Shown here piece by piece: positions 40,142-48,363 of a DNA stretch of 64,000 nt. Origin of the DNA: Kribbella rubisoli (GTDB lineage Bacteria > Actinomycetota > Actinomycetes > Propionibacteriales > Kribbellaceae); NCBI RefSeq assembly GCF_004217145.1, contig NZ_SHKR01000017.1, positions 124,001 through 188,000 on the forward strand, read 5' to 3'. Position 1 is the stretch's first letter. The number at the start of each line of letters is the position of its first letter. The notes under the pieces are model-generated. The model did not search any database, was not told the DNA's origin, and saw only the letters and a program-made list of their open reading frames with translations. Position numbers and translations under genes: made by a program.

Positions 40142-40300
40142 ATGCCCAAGAAGCTGTTGATCTGGTCGCTCATCGCCTTTGCCGGCTTCTATCTGTTCAC
40201 TCAGCCGGCGAACGCCGCCAACGCGGTGGGAGGTGCGTTCTCGGCCGTCGGCGACGCGTTCGGGAGCGTTATCACCTTCCTGACCGCGCTGTTCAGCTGA
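40142..40300 (+). CDS. 52-residue secreted or membrane-anchored small protein
   Basis: MPKKLLIWSLIAFAGFYLFT starts a single hydrophobic segment, followed by QPANAANAVGGAF and a second hydrophobic helix (AVGDAFGSVITFLTALFS). The ANA-ANA boundary could be a signal-peptidase site, leaving a short amphipathic peptide, or the protein could stay as a two-helix membrane protein. AAGGAG precedes the ATG by good spacing, which supports real translation. Function unknown. Confidence 0.75.
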   Translation: MPKKLLIWSLIAFAGFYLFTQPANAANAVGGAFSAVGDAFGSVITFLTALFS

Positions 40301-40388
40301 TCTGCCGTTCGAGTGTCCCGTTGCGAGCGATCGTGCGGGACACTTGGCTGTACGGGGTCACACAACAGCGCGCCAGGGGAGTGAGTGG

Positions 40389-41105
40389 ATGGCCGGAGTA
40401 GGCGTGTTCCGGATCTTCGACCCGAAGGTCCGGCGCCACCTGATCTCGGACGAGGGCGAGGTCGTCATCGACGAGGTGCGGCAGCACTGGGTGGTGTACT
40501 CGGTGCCGATGCTCGAGGTTGCGCTGGCGGCCGCGCTGCTGCTGACGATCGCCGCCACCGGGATCGGTGGGCAGCCGGTGCTGCTGGCAATCGTGCTGGT
40601 GTTGCTGACCCATGCCTTCTGGCAGTTCCTCACCCACCATCGGGACCGTTTCGTGGTCACCAACATGCGGGTGATGCGGATCCGCGGCGTCTTCTCCCAG
40701 ACCGTCGCCACCACCCCGATCGCCCGGGTCCTCGACATCACGCTGCAGAAGCCGATCATCGGCCGGATGCTGGGCTACGGCCACTTCGTCTTCGAGTCGG
40801 CCGCGCAGGACCAGGGCTTCCGTGAGATCAAATGGGTCAGCCGGCCGGACGACCGCGACCTGACCATCCAGCGCGTCATCCAGCGCACCGGACTGCGCGC
40901 GTCCGCGAGCGTCGACGTACTGCAGGGCGACGAGGACTCCGACGACGACGGCACCGGCCCGATCGGGATGGACTCCGCGCAGGAGGTCACCACCACTGCT
41001 CCGGTGATCACGACCACCGCGCCGCAGGCCCGTCAATCGTCGTCCCCCTCCGCGACCAAGTCGATCTTCAACAGCGAACGCGGCAACTGGACCGACGAGG
41101 ACTGA
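40389..41105 (+). CDS. Bacterial PH-domain membrane protein (YdbS-like)
   Basis: 238 residues. A short N-terminal part (VFRIFDPKVRRHLISDEGEVVIDEV) leads into two transmembrane helices (MLEVALAAALLLTIAATGI, VLLAIVLVLLTHAFW) and a bPH_2 domain (DRFVVTNMRVMRIRGVFSQTVATTPIARVLDIT). The C-terminal 60 residues are disordered and Thr/Ser-rich. The core is the standard YdbS-type arrangement of unknown biochemical role at the membrane. GGGGAG precedes the ATG by 8 nt; upstream in-frame codons are not needed. Confidence 0.88.
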   Translation: MAGVGVFRIFDPKVRRHLISDEGEVVIDEVRQHWVVYSVPMLEVALAAALLLTIAATGIGGQPVLLAIVLVLLTHAFWQFLTHHRDRFVVTNMRVMRIRGVFSQTVATTPIARVLDITLQKPIIGRMLGYGHFVFESAAQDQGFREIKWVSRPDDRDLTIQRVIQRTGLRASASVDVLQGDEDSDDDGTGPIGMDSAQEVTTTAPVITTTAPQARQSSSPSATKSIFNSERGNWTDED

Positions 41106-41145
41106 CCCCGCGCCCCGGCGCGGCTCCGGCTGGCACATCCCAGGG

Positions 41146-41215
41146 GGATATCCACTGCTGTGGTGGGTTCTCTGCTTGTACACCAGCAGAGAACCCCCAA
41201 CGCGAGTGGATATCC
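41146..41215. terminator. Nested two-stem inverted repeat between convergent genes
   Basis: An outer 11-bp stem (GGATATCCACT at 41146-41156 with AGTGGATATCC at 41205-41215) encloses a perfect inner 11-bp stem (GGGTTCTCTGC at 41165-41175 with GCAGAGAACCC at 41186-41196) and a 10-nt loop. The outer arms contain a palindromic GGATATCC themselves. It lies between the PH-domain gene and the convergent ECF sigma gene. Same layout as the elements near 4.4 and 55.8 kb, with different sequence. Confidence 0.6.
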
Positions 41216-41262
41216 ACCCGTGTTGGGGCGTTTGGTGGCCGTCGCCAAGGGAGTGGAACCTG

Positions 41263-42570
41263 TCAGGTGGTGGGGTTGGGGTGGTGCTCGGGGGTGGCGA
41301 GTTGCTGGAAGTGGCTGCGGCGGCGTTCTCGATGGGACCGTTCCGGATGGGTGGATGGTGCTGTGTCCAGTGCCTGGTCCAGCGCGGCGATCGCTTCGGC
41401 GTAGCGGTGCTGGCGCGCGAGGAGTTCAGCGCGGATTGCGTGCGAGCGTGAGCTCGTCGGGATGGCGTCCAGGAGATCGAGGGCGGCGTTGACCTGGCCG
41501 GCTTCGGCGATGGCGACGACGCGGGCCAGCTCGGAGGCAGGGCTGGGGGAGACCTCGACGAGTAGGTCGTACAGGCGGACGATCTCGCGCCAGTCGGTTG
41601 CCGTGTAGCTCGGGACGCGGGCGTGCTCGGCGGCAATCGCGGCCTGGAGCTGGTACGCGTCGGCCTGCCGATCGGAGCGCTCCAGCGACTCGTTGAGGAG
41701 CGTGACGCCGCGGGTGATCAGGCTCTGGTCCCAGCGCGACCGGTCCTGGAGGTCGAGGGTCACCACGTCGCCGGCGTCATCGATGCGGGCCGGTCGGCGA
41801 GCCTCGGTCAGGAGCAGGAGCGCGAGGACCGCGGTCGGCGTGGGCTGGTCGGGCAGCAGCGTGTGCAGGAGCTCGGCCAGGCGGATCGCCTCCGCGCAGA
41901 CGTCGACGTCGTACGCCGCTTCGCCCTCGGCCGGCGCGTGGCCCGCGGTGTAGAGGCTGTGGATGACCGCACAGACCGCCGGCAGCCGGTCGGGCAACTC
42001 GGTCTCGGGCGGGACTCGGTACGGGATGCGAGCTGCGGCGATCTTCTGGCGGGCGCGGACCAGCCGCTTGGTCGTCGCGACCTCGGTGGTGAGCAGTACG
42101 TCGGCGATCTGCGCGGGAGACAGCCCACAAAGCGTGCGCAGGGCGAGCGCGACCCGGGTCGGCGGCGACAGCGACGGATGGCAGCAGGTGAAGATGAGCC
42201 GCAGAAGGTCGTCCTGCACGACCTCGTCGGGGTCGAGGGCGCCATCCGGATCCAGGGCGTCGAGGTCGTGGCGAGTGAGATCCTGCAGCTCGGCGCCTGC
42301 CCGTTCCTTATCGGCGCGGGCGCCTTCGCGGCGGATGATGTCGATCGCCTTGCGCCGGGCGGTCACGGTCAGCCAGGCCCGCGGCTCAGGCGGTACGCCG
42401 GTGACCGGCCACGCGCCGAGAGCCGCCAGCACGGCCTCCTGTACGGCGTCCTCGGCGAGCTGCACGTCGCCGACCGTCCGGATCAGGGTGGCGAGGATCC
42501 GCGTCCCCTCGATCCGGATCGTGTCGGCAACAGCGCCAAACTGCTCGTTCAAGGTGGCCCGCCGGCTCAT
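41263..42570 (-). CDS. ECF42-type RNA polymerase sigma factor
   Basis: 435 residues. Regions 2 and 4 are in the first half (QLAEDAVQEAVLAALGAWP; TLCGLSPAQIADVLLTTEVATTKRLVRARQKI), followed by a long C-terminal extension (from about residue 190) with TPR-like repeats (AGQVNAALDLLDAIP, RYAEAIAALDQAL). This long form is the ECF42 group, which is characteristically encoded with a YCII/DGPF-domain protein and lacks a classical anti-sigma factor. Here the YCII gene overlaps its start by 4 bp. Signal and regulon unknown. Confidence 0.93.
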   Translation of the reverse strand: MSRRATLNEQFGAVADTIRIEGTRILATLIRTVGDVQLAEDAVQEAVLAALGAWPVTGVPPEPRAWLTVTARRKAIDIIRREGARADKERAGAELQDLTRHDLDALDPDGALDPDEVVQDDLLRLIFTCCHPSLSPPTRVALALRTLCGLSPAQIADVLLTTEVATTKRLVRARQKIAAARIPYRVPPETELPDRLPAVCAVIHSLYTAGHAPAEGEAAYDVDVCAEAIRLAELLHTLLPDQPTPTAVLALLLLTEARRPARIDDAGDVVTLDLQDRSRWDQSLITRGVTLLNESLERSDRQADAYQLQAAIAAEHARVPSYTATDWREIVRLYDLLVEVSPSPASELARVVAIAEAGQVNAALDLLDAIPTSSRSHAIRAELLARQHRYAEAIAALDQALDTAPSTHPERSHRERRRSHFQQLATPEHHPNPTT

Positions 42571-42914
42571 TTAGCAACGATCACCGGGCGTACCTCGACC
42601 GCGCCGCCCCAGGCCGCCGGGATCTCGGCCGCGATCTTGACCGCCTCCTCGAGGTCGTCGGCCTCGATCAGGTAGTAGCCGGTCAGCGCTTCCTTGGTCT
42701 CGGCGTACGGGCCGTCGGTCGTGATGACCGGACCGCCGCGCGCGCCCTCGACCCGGACGACGGTCGCCGTCGCGGTCGGATGCAGCACGGCGCTCGCCTT
42801 GAGCTTCTCGGCGTACTCGGCGCCGAACTTGCGGTACTCGGCCAGCTCCTCGGCCTGCTCGGGCGCCCACCAGTCCACGTCAGCGGTGTAGGTCAGTGCA
42901 AGGTACTGCGCCAT
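42567..42914 (-). CDS. YCII/DGPF-domain protein, ECF42 partner
   Basis: 115-residue YCII-related protein with the family marker TTDGPYAETKEALTGYYLIEADDLEEAVKIA and AVEVRPVI at the end. DGPF proteins are co-encoded with ECF42 sigma factors and are thought to be part of their signalling, though the mechanism is not settled. AAGGAGG precedes the ATG. A second, similar ECF42/YCII unit occurs 15 kb away in opposite orientation. Confidence 0.92.
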   Translation of the reverse strand: MAQYLALTYTADVDWWAPEQAEELAEYRKFGAEYAEKLKASAVLHPTATATVVRVEGARGGPVITTDGPYAETKEALTGYYLIEADDLEEAVKIAAEIPAAWGGAVEVRPVIVAK

Positions 42915-42990
42915 CGGAGTCCTCCTTCTCGCTGAGACCACTCTGGTCTCTTGTGAAAGGAACGAACAGGCAGACCCGCGGAGGACATCG

Positions 42991-43713
42991 CTACTGCGTG
43001 GCTTCCGAGATCCTGCCGCGGAACGCCCGGACGACATTCGGGTCGCCGACGGTCTGGATGGCGTCCTCGCCGACCCGGCCCCACAGCCACAGATAGATCG
43101 GCGTCGGATCGCCGAAGATCTCCGCCGCCGCCTCGCCCTCCGCACCCTGCTGTACGTCGACGCTCGTCGCGTCGGCCTTGATCGTCCAGGAGCGGCCGGC
43201 CGCGGTGATCCGGAGCGTCGCGTCGATCGGGTACTCCGTGTCGCCCTCCTCCCACCACGGGCCGGCGATGGTCGGATACAGCACCTCGTCGATGCCGTCG
43301 AGCGCGAGGTCGGCGTCGATCGGAGTGACGACGTGGTGGGCCTGCTCGACGTCGATCCGGTGGATGACGCTCTCGTGTGCCATCCGCCGGTACCAGAACG
43401 TGGAGGTCGTGTCGCGCGGGTTGAACGTCCACGTCTCCGTCTCGGTCCCGGCCGCTTCCAGCGCGCTGATGAGTGCCGCGCGAGCCTCGTCGTACCACTC
43501 GAGGGTCTCGCGTGCGGAGAAGTCCGGCGGCCACGGGTCGGGGCGGGCGCCGAGCTTCAGCACCTCGACCTTGTGGACGTAGACCTGCGCCACATGGCGG
43601 ACCACGTCGTCGACGATCCACCCCGGACAGCTGGGCACGGGCGCGTCGAGCCCCATCCGCGCCACCTCACCCAGCCGCGCGCTCTCGGCCCGGACATGCT
43701 CGAGAAATCTCAT
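42991..43713 (-). CDS. Maleylpyruvate isomerase-family (DinB-like, mycothiol-dependent type) protein
   Basis: 240 residues. The N-terminal helical domain (VPSCPGWIVDDVVRHVAQVYVHKVEVL) carries the CPGW and His pattern of mycothiol-dependent maleylpyruvate isomerases and relatives. It continues WYRRMAHESVIHRIDVEQA with the metal His residues, and has a C-terminal SCP2-like part (SVDVQQGAEGEAAAEIFGDPTPIYLWLWGR). Such genes are numerous in actinobacteria and usually act in detoxification with mycothiol; the substrate is not defined. Likely in the same transcript as the YCII/ECF42 genes. Confidence 0.88.
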   Translation of the reverse strand: MRFLEHVRAESARLGEVARMGLDAPVPSCPGWIVDDVVRHVAQVYVHKVEVLKLGARPDPWPPDFSARETLEWYDEARAALISALEAAGTETETWTFNPRDTTSTFWYRRMAHESVIHRIDVEQAHHVVTPIDADLALDGIDEVLYPTIAGPWWEEGDTEYPIDATLRITAAGRSWTIKADATSVDVQQGAEGEAAAEIFGDPTPIYLWLWGRVGEDAIQTVGDPNVVRAFRGRISEATQ

Positions 43714-43744
43714 GCCCGCACCTTGCCAGAGCCCGTGGACAGTT

Positions 43745-44191
43745 TCATACGCTCCGCGCCTTGAGTGCCTCCTCCCAGTCGGAAGTCTCCGAATGGCTGA
43801 CCTCGACCACCCGCTGGGTCAGCAGTTTGCCGGCGTCCTCGGCGGTCGCGTACTGCCCGGCGCGCTGCACGTACAGCCACGCCTCGTTCCGCAGGTCCTC
43901 GGCGGTACGGCGATAGGTCGGGTAGGAGTCCTTGAACCCGAACAGCGTCCGGATCCCTTCGGCCAGCGCGATCACGCCACCGAGCGCGGCCGCGAACCAC
44001 TTCGGTACGTCGAACGCGACCGAGACCGCGATCAGCAGGGCGGCGACGAGCTGGACGGTCCCGAGGCCGCGGTAGGCGATCCGGGCCCAGTTGGCCTGCC
44101 GGTTGTACCACTGGAACCGGAGGCTGATCAGTTGTTCGGCGGGGGTATCGGTCCCGAGGGCGGGGAAGTCCGAATCTCTGAGTTTCGACAT
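43745..44191 (-). CDS. DUF4231 membrane protein
   Basis: 148 residues with two transmembrane helices in the middle (GLGTVQLVAALLIAVSVAF, WFAAALGGVIALAEGIRTLFGF) between cytosolic ends. The N-terminal QLISLRFQWYNRQANWARIAYRG and the C-terminal YRRTAEDLRNEAWLYVQRAG-YATA region are the DUF4231 signature. These SLATT-like small membrane proteins are suspected pore formers or sensors next to nucleotide-signalling systems in some bacteria, but no nucleotide cyclase is encoded here. Divergent from a MarR gene with a 32-bp gap. Confidence 0.8.
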   Translation of the reverse strand: MSKLRDSDFPALGTDTPAEQLISLRFQWYNRQANWARIAYRGLGTVQLVAALLIAVSVAFDVPKWFAAALGGVIALAEGIRTLFGFKDSYPTYRRTAEDLRNEAWLYVQRAGQYATAEDAGKLLTQRVVEVSHSETSDWEEALKARSV

Positions 44192-44210
44192 GGTCTGCCT
44201 AGTGTCGGGC

Positions 44211-44216
44211 TAATCT
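44211..44216 (+). promoter_or_regulatory. -10 box of the MarR gene (leaderless candidate)
   Basis: TAATCT lies exactly 7 nt before the MarR ATG and no ribosome site is present. Confidence 0.45.
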
Positions 44217-44223
44217 TCGGCCC

Positions 44224-44724
44224 ATGGCGAGGAAGAGGGCGTTGCCGTTCGACCCGATCGACGAGGCGTCGCGGCAGTGGGGGCGGCGGTGGGGCGCGGT
44301 CGAGCAGATGCGTGCCGTCACGTCGCTGATGCGCGCGCAGCAGATCGTGATCAACGAGCTGGACGACATCCTCCGCAAGCACGGGCTGACCTTCGCTCGG
44401 TTCGAGGCGCTGGTCCTGCTCACGTTCTCGCGCCGCGGTTCGCTGCCGCTGGGCAAGATGGGCGAGCGGCTGCAGGTGCATCCGACCTCGGTGACCTCGA
44501 TCGTCCGACGGCTCGAGGCGGCCGGGCTGGTGACGCGGACGCCGCACCCGGACGACGGACGGGCGATCCTGTGCGAGATCACCCCTGCGGGTCGTGACCT
44601 GGTCGAGCGCGCCACCGCGGATCTGGTCGCGGCCGACTTCGCCGTCTCCGGCCTCACCGACGAGCAGCTGAAGATGCTCTGGACCGTCCTCGAGCCCCTC
44701 CGCCACAACGCCGGCGACTTCTGA
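44224..44724 (+). CDS. MarR-family transcriptional regulator
   Basis: 166 residues. The winged helix reads LPLGKMGERLQVHPTSVTSIVRRLEAAGLV with wing TPHPDDGRAILCEITPAGRD, and flanking helices form the dimer. An N-terminal 30-residue extension (ARKRALPFDPIDEASRQWGRR) includes a short basic stretch. It lies 91 bp upstream of the mutase gene, whose promoter contains a palindrome around GGACGTCC. Regulation of icmA by this MarR protein in response to an acyl-CoA or free acid is a reasonable inference. Confidence 0.92.
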   Translation: MARKRALPFDPIDEASRQWGRRWGAVEQMRAVTSLMRAQQIVINELDDILRKHGLTFARFEALVLLTFSRRGSLPLGKMGERLQVHPTSVTSIVRRLEAAGLVTRTPHPDDGRAILCEITPAGRDLVERATADLVAADFAVSGLTDEQLKMLWTVLEPLRHNAGDF

Positions 44725-44758
44725 CCCCCGCATTGCCGAACCCGCAGGCCTCTCGCGG

Positions 44759-44787
44759 TTGGAAATAGTTGGACGTCCTAGTATTTT
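44759..44787 (+). promoter_or_regulatory. Promoter and palindromic operator of icmA
   Basis: TTGGAA (44759-44764) and TATTTT (44782-44787) are 17 nt apart. Between them TAGTT-GGACGTCC-TAGTA (44766-44783) is an imperfect palindrome with a perfect 8-bp centre that would block polymerase when occupied. The MarR protein encoded just upstream is the obvious candidate binder. Confidence 0.6.
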
Positions 44788-44815
44788 GGGACCAGTTCCC
44801 GAGGAGGTCTGACTG

Positions 44816-46489
44816 ATGGATGCCGAGCAGATTGCCGCCGGCCGGAGCCGGTGGCAGCAGCGGTACGACGCGGCGCGCAAGCGGGAGGCGGATTTCACCA
44901 CGCTCTCCGGCACCGAGGTCGAGCCTGCCTACGGGCCTCCCGAGGGGGTCGAGGACCCGCGGATGGAGCGGATCGGCTGGCCGGGGGAGTTCCCGTTCAC
45001 CCGCGGGCTGTACCCGACGGGGTACCGCGGCCGGACCTGGACGATCCGTCAGTTCGCCGGCTTCGGCAACGCCGAGCAGACCAACGAGCGGTACCGGATG
45101 ATCCTCAACGGCGGTGGCGGCGGCCTGTCGGTCGCGTTCGACATGCCGACGCTGATGGGCCGCGACTCCGACGACCCGAAGGCGCTCGGCGAGGTCGGCC
45201 ACTGCGGCGTCGCGATCGATTCGGCCGCGGACATGGACCGGCTGTTCAAGGACATCCCGCTGCAGGACGTCACGACATCCATGACGATCTCCGGCCCCGC
45301 CGTGCCGGCGTTCTGTATGTACCTCGTCTCCGCCGAGCGGCAGGGCGCGGACATCACCAAGCTCAACGGGACGCTGCAGACCGATATCTTCAAGGAGTAC
45401 ATCGCCCAGAAGGAGTGGCTGTTCCCGCCGGAGCCGCATCTGCGCCTGATCGGTGACCTGATGGAGTACTGCGCGACCACGATCCCGGCGTACAAGCCGC
45501 TCAGCGTCTCCGGGTACCACATCCGTGAGGCCGGCTCGACGGCCGCGCAGGAGCTCGCGTACACGCTCGCCGACGGCTTCGGGTACGTCGAGCTCGGACT
45601 GTCGCGAGGGCTCGACGTCGACGTGTTCGCGCCGGGTCTGTCGTTCTTCTTCGACAGCCACCTGGACTTCTTCGAGGAGATCGCGAAGTTCCGTGCGGCC
45701 CGCCGGATCTGGGCCCGCTGGCTCCGCGACGTGTACGGCGCGAAGACCGACAAGGCCCAGTCGCTGCGCTTCCACACCCAGACCGCGGGCGTGTCCCTGA
45801 CCGCGCAGCAGCCGGTCAACAACGTCGTACGGACGGCCGTCGAGGCGCTGGCCGCGATCCTCGGCGGGACGAACTCGCTGCACACCAACGCGCTCGACGA
45901 GACGCTCGCACTGCCGACCGCGGAGTCCGCGGAGATCGCGCTGCGGACGCAGTCGGTGCTGATGGAAGAGGTCGGGGTCACGAACGTCGCCGACCCGCTC
46001 GGCGGTTCCTGGTACGTCGAGGCGCTCACCGATGCCATCGAGGCCGAGGCCGAGCAGATCTTTGCCCGGATCAAGGAGATGAGCCCGGACGAAACCATGA
46101 CCGGCGGCATCCTGCGCGGGATCGAGGACGGCTGGTTCATGGCCGAGATCGCCGACGCCGCCTTCGAGTACCAGCAGAAGCTCGAGAAGGGCGAGAAGAA
46201 GATCGTCGGCGTCAACACGCTGACCGACACCGTGTCCGGCGCCCTGGAGATCCTCCGCGTCTCGCACGAGGTCGAGGTCGAGCAGTGCCGGGTGCTCGCC
46301 GAACGCAAGGCGAACCGTGACGAGGACCTGGTACGGCGTACGCTAACGGCTCTGGTGGAGGCGGCCAGCGGCACTGGCAACCTGATCGAGCCCATGCTGG
46401 AGGCAGTGCGTGCGGAGGCCACGATGGGGGAAATCTGTCACGTTCTTCGGGAACAGTGGGGCGAGTACCGAGAGCCCGCCCGCTTCTGA
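44816..46489 (+). CDS. icmA: Isobutyryl-CoA mutase large subunit
   Basis: 557 residues, a B12-dependent acyl-CoA mutase catalytic subunit without its own cobalamin domain. Methylmalonyl-CoA mutase selects its substrate with Tyr89 and Arg207, which are replaced by Phe80 and Gln198 in isobutyryl-CoA mutase. Here the matching residues are Phe80 (TIRQFAGF) and Gln198 (EYIAQKEW), even with the same numbers, so the enzyme should interconvert isobutyryl- and n-butyryl-CoA and not act on methylmalonyl- or ethylmalonyl-CoA. The TIM barrel (LSVAFDMPTLMGRDSDDP, SVSGYHIREAGST) is complete. The cobalamin-binding small subunit is not in this window. Ribosome site GAGGAGG precedes the ATG. Confidence 0.92.
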   Translation: MDAEQIAAGRSRWQQRYDAARKREADFTTLSGTEVEPAYGPPEGVEDPRMERIGWPGEFPFTRGLYPTGYRGRTWTIRQFAGFGNAEQTNERYRMILNGGGGGLSVAFDMPTLMGRDSDDPKALGEVGHCGVAIDSAADMDRLFKDIPLQDVTTSMTISGPAVPAFCMYLVSAERQGADITKLNGTLQTDIFKEYIAQKEWLFPPEPHLRLIGDLMEYCATTIPAYKPLSVSGYHIREAGSTAAQELAYTLADGFGYVELGLSRGLDVDVFAPGLSFFFDSHLDFFEEIAKFRAARRIWARWLRDVYGAKTDKAQSLRFHTQTAGVSLTAQQPVNNVVRTAVEALAAILGGTNSLHTNALDETLALPTAESAEIALRTQSVLMEEVGVTNVADPLGGSWYVEALTDAIEAEAEQIFARIKEMSPDETMTGGILRGIEDGWFMAEIADAAFEYQQKLEKGEKKIVGVNTLTDTVSGALEILRVSHEVEVEQCRVLAERKANRDEDLVRRTLTALVEAASGTGNLIEPMLEAVRAEATMGEICHVLREQWGEYREPARF

Positions 46490-48308
46490 GGAGCAGCCGC
46501 AGCCCGATCTGACTGCCGCGGCCACCAGCGCGATCGGGCCGGCCGACGGGCGTCGCGTGGTGGTCTGCGGGTCGGACCGCACGATGTTGCGAGTGACAAC
46601 GGAACTGGTGAGTTCGGGCGAGCGGGTGACCGCGATCGTGAACCCGGACTCGCGTCACTACGACCGGATCAAAGAGCTGGGCGCGAACGTGATGGGCGCC
46701 CGGGTGATCAGCGAGTCGCTGCTGCGGCGCGCCGGGGTCGACGCTGCCGACGACGGGGCGCCGTCCACAGCGCGCGCCCTGGTGCTGCTGGACAACGACG
46801 ACGTCCACAACGTGCACACGGCGCTGACCGCGCGCGACATGGATCCGGAGCTGCGGATCGTCGTACAGATGGTGAACCCCCGGCTGGGCAAGCACATGAA
46901 CCGGCTGCTCGGGGACTGCGTAGTGATCAACGGGCCGTCGCTCGCGGCGCCCGCGTTCGTGTCGGACGCGCTGGAGGACGACGAGCTGACCTGGCTCGAC
47001 CTCGGCGGCCGACGGCTGGTGGCCGGGCAGGCCGACCTGATCCGGGAGCCGCACCTGACCGTGCTCGCGGACACGACCTCGTCCGCGACGCCGACTCTGC
47101 TCCCGTTGTCGAGCTCCGACCCCGACGGCGACATCGTGCTGGGGACCGGTGTGCGAGCGCTCTGGGGGAGTCGCGACGTCCGTCCGGCCGGCTGGTTCAT
47201 GGCGCTCCGCGACATCCTCGACAGCCGGGTGCGGAAGATCGCCGCGGTGATGGCGTTCCTGATCGTTGCCGGTACGGGCGTCATCCACTACTTCGGCGGG
47301 ATCGAGTGGTGGCGTGCGCTGTACCTCGCGGCCGGGGTGGTGACGTCGGCCGGGATCGACGACGACAAGTTCAACGACGCGCAGCCGTGGGTGAAGGTCA
47401 GTGCGGTCCTCGTGCAGCTGACCGGGATCGTGCTGATGGCGCTGCTGACCGCGGTCGTGGTCGACTCGCTGGTCGGCGCGCGGCTGTCGCGGCTCATCGG
47501 CGGTGTCCGCGGGCGGCCGCGCAATCACGTGGTGGTGTGCGGTCTCGGCACAGTTGGGTCGCGGGTGCTGGAGATCCTCACCGAGCGGGGTGTCGCGGTG
47601 GTGGGAGTCGACCAGGACGACGAGGCGCCCGGCGTACAGACTGCGCATCGCTTGAGGATCCCGGTGGTGGTCGGGGACAGTAGCAACGAGGAGACGCTGC
47701 GGTTGGCCGGCGTACAGCGGTGCCAGTCGGTGCTGGCGATCACCGACGGGGACATCACCAACTTGGAATGCGCGATCATGGCGCGGGACCTGAACCCGGA
47801 TGCCTGGATCACGATGCGGATGTTCGATCACGATCTGGCGCAGCGAGTCGAGCGCCGGCTCGGACTGGGCCACAGCCGGTCGGTGTCGATGCTGGTCGCG
47901 CCGGCGGTTGCCGCTGCGGTGGCGAACCGGCGCAGTCAGGTGACGGTCCCGGCCGGTCGTCGCGTTCTGCTGCTCACCGAGGTCACCGTCGAGCCCGGGT
48001 CGATCGCGGTCGGGAAGCGGATGGGGCAGCTGGACGAGGCCGGAGGACTGCGGGTGCTGGCGAGGCAGGACCTGGGTGGAGCCTGGGACTGGAGTCCAAC
48101 GTCGGGCCCTGAATCTCGTGCGGGCGGTCGTACTGCGGCGTCCGAGCGGGAGGCCCGGTCGGGCGGTCGGGCTCCGGCGGTCGAGCGGGTTTCTGCGGTC
48201 GAGCGGGAGCTCCGGGCGGGGGACCGGATGGCGGTCGCGGGGACCCGCAGCGGGCTGGCACGGTTGTTGATGGCGACCCGGGCTCAGCAGAGTTCGGCGT
48301 CGTCGTAG
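46410..48308 (+). CDS. RCK-pore-RCK potassium channel-like NAD-binding protein
   Basis: About 632 residues. An N-terminal TrkA-N Rossmann domain (RRVVVCGSDRTMLRV) is followed by a membrane part of two helices (VRKIAAVMAFLIVAGTGVIHYF, VKVSAVLVQLTGIVLMALLTAVVVDSLV) with an intervening re-entrant segment. A second TrkA-N domain (NHVVVCGLGTVGSRVLEIL) and a TrkA-C-like part complete it. The order resembles the CASTOR/POLLUX class. Where a potassium filter TVGYGD is expected, the sequence is TSAGIDD, so selectivity is doubtful. The C-terminal 70 residues are Arg/Glu-rich. The GTG start lies 80 bp inside icmA; a GTG 49 codons later (46557) would cut into the first beta strand. Confidence 0.8.
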   Translation: MRRPRWGKSVTFFGNSGASTESPPASEEQPQPDLTAAATSAIGPADGRRVVVCGSDRTMLRVTTELVSSGERVTAIVNPDSRHYDRIKELGANVMGARVISESLLRRAGVDAADDGAPSTARALVLLDNDDVHNVHTALTARDMDPELRIVVQMVNPRLGKHMNRLLGDCVVINGPSLAAPAFVSDALEDDELTWLDLGGRRLVAGQADLIREPHLTVLADTTSSATPTLLPLSSSDPDGDIVLGTGVRALWGSRDVRPAGWFMALRDILDSRVRKIAAVMAFLIVAGTGVIHYFGGIEWWRALYLAAGVVTSAGIDDDKFNDAQPWVKVSAVLVQLTGIVLMALLTAVVVDSLVGARLSRLIGGVRGRPRNHVVVCGLGTVGSRVLEILTERGVAVVGVDQDDEAPGVQTAHRLRIPVVVGDSSNEETLRLAGVQRCQSVLAITDGDITNLECAIMARDLNPDAWITMRMFDHDLAQRVERRLGLGHSRSVSMLVAPAVAAAVANRRSQVTVPAGRRVLLLTEVTVEPGSIAVGKRMGQLDEAGGLRVLARQDLGGAWDWSPTSGPESRAGGRTAASEREARSGGRAPAVERVSAVERELRAGDRMAVAGTRSGLARLLMATRAQQSSASS

Positions 48309-48363
48309 AGGATGGACCTGTGAACGTAGATCGGGTATGTGCGCACGGAATGCGAGGACAGTG

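Noticed and set aside
44816..46489. Annotation of the mutase as methylmalonyl-CoA or ethylmalonyl-CoA mutase.
   Set aside because: The carboxylate-binding Arg and Tyr of those enzymes are Gln198 and Phe80 here.
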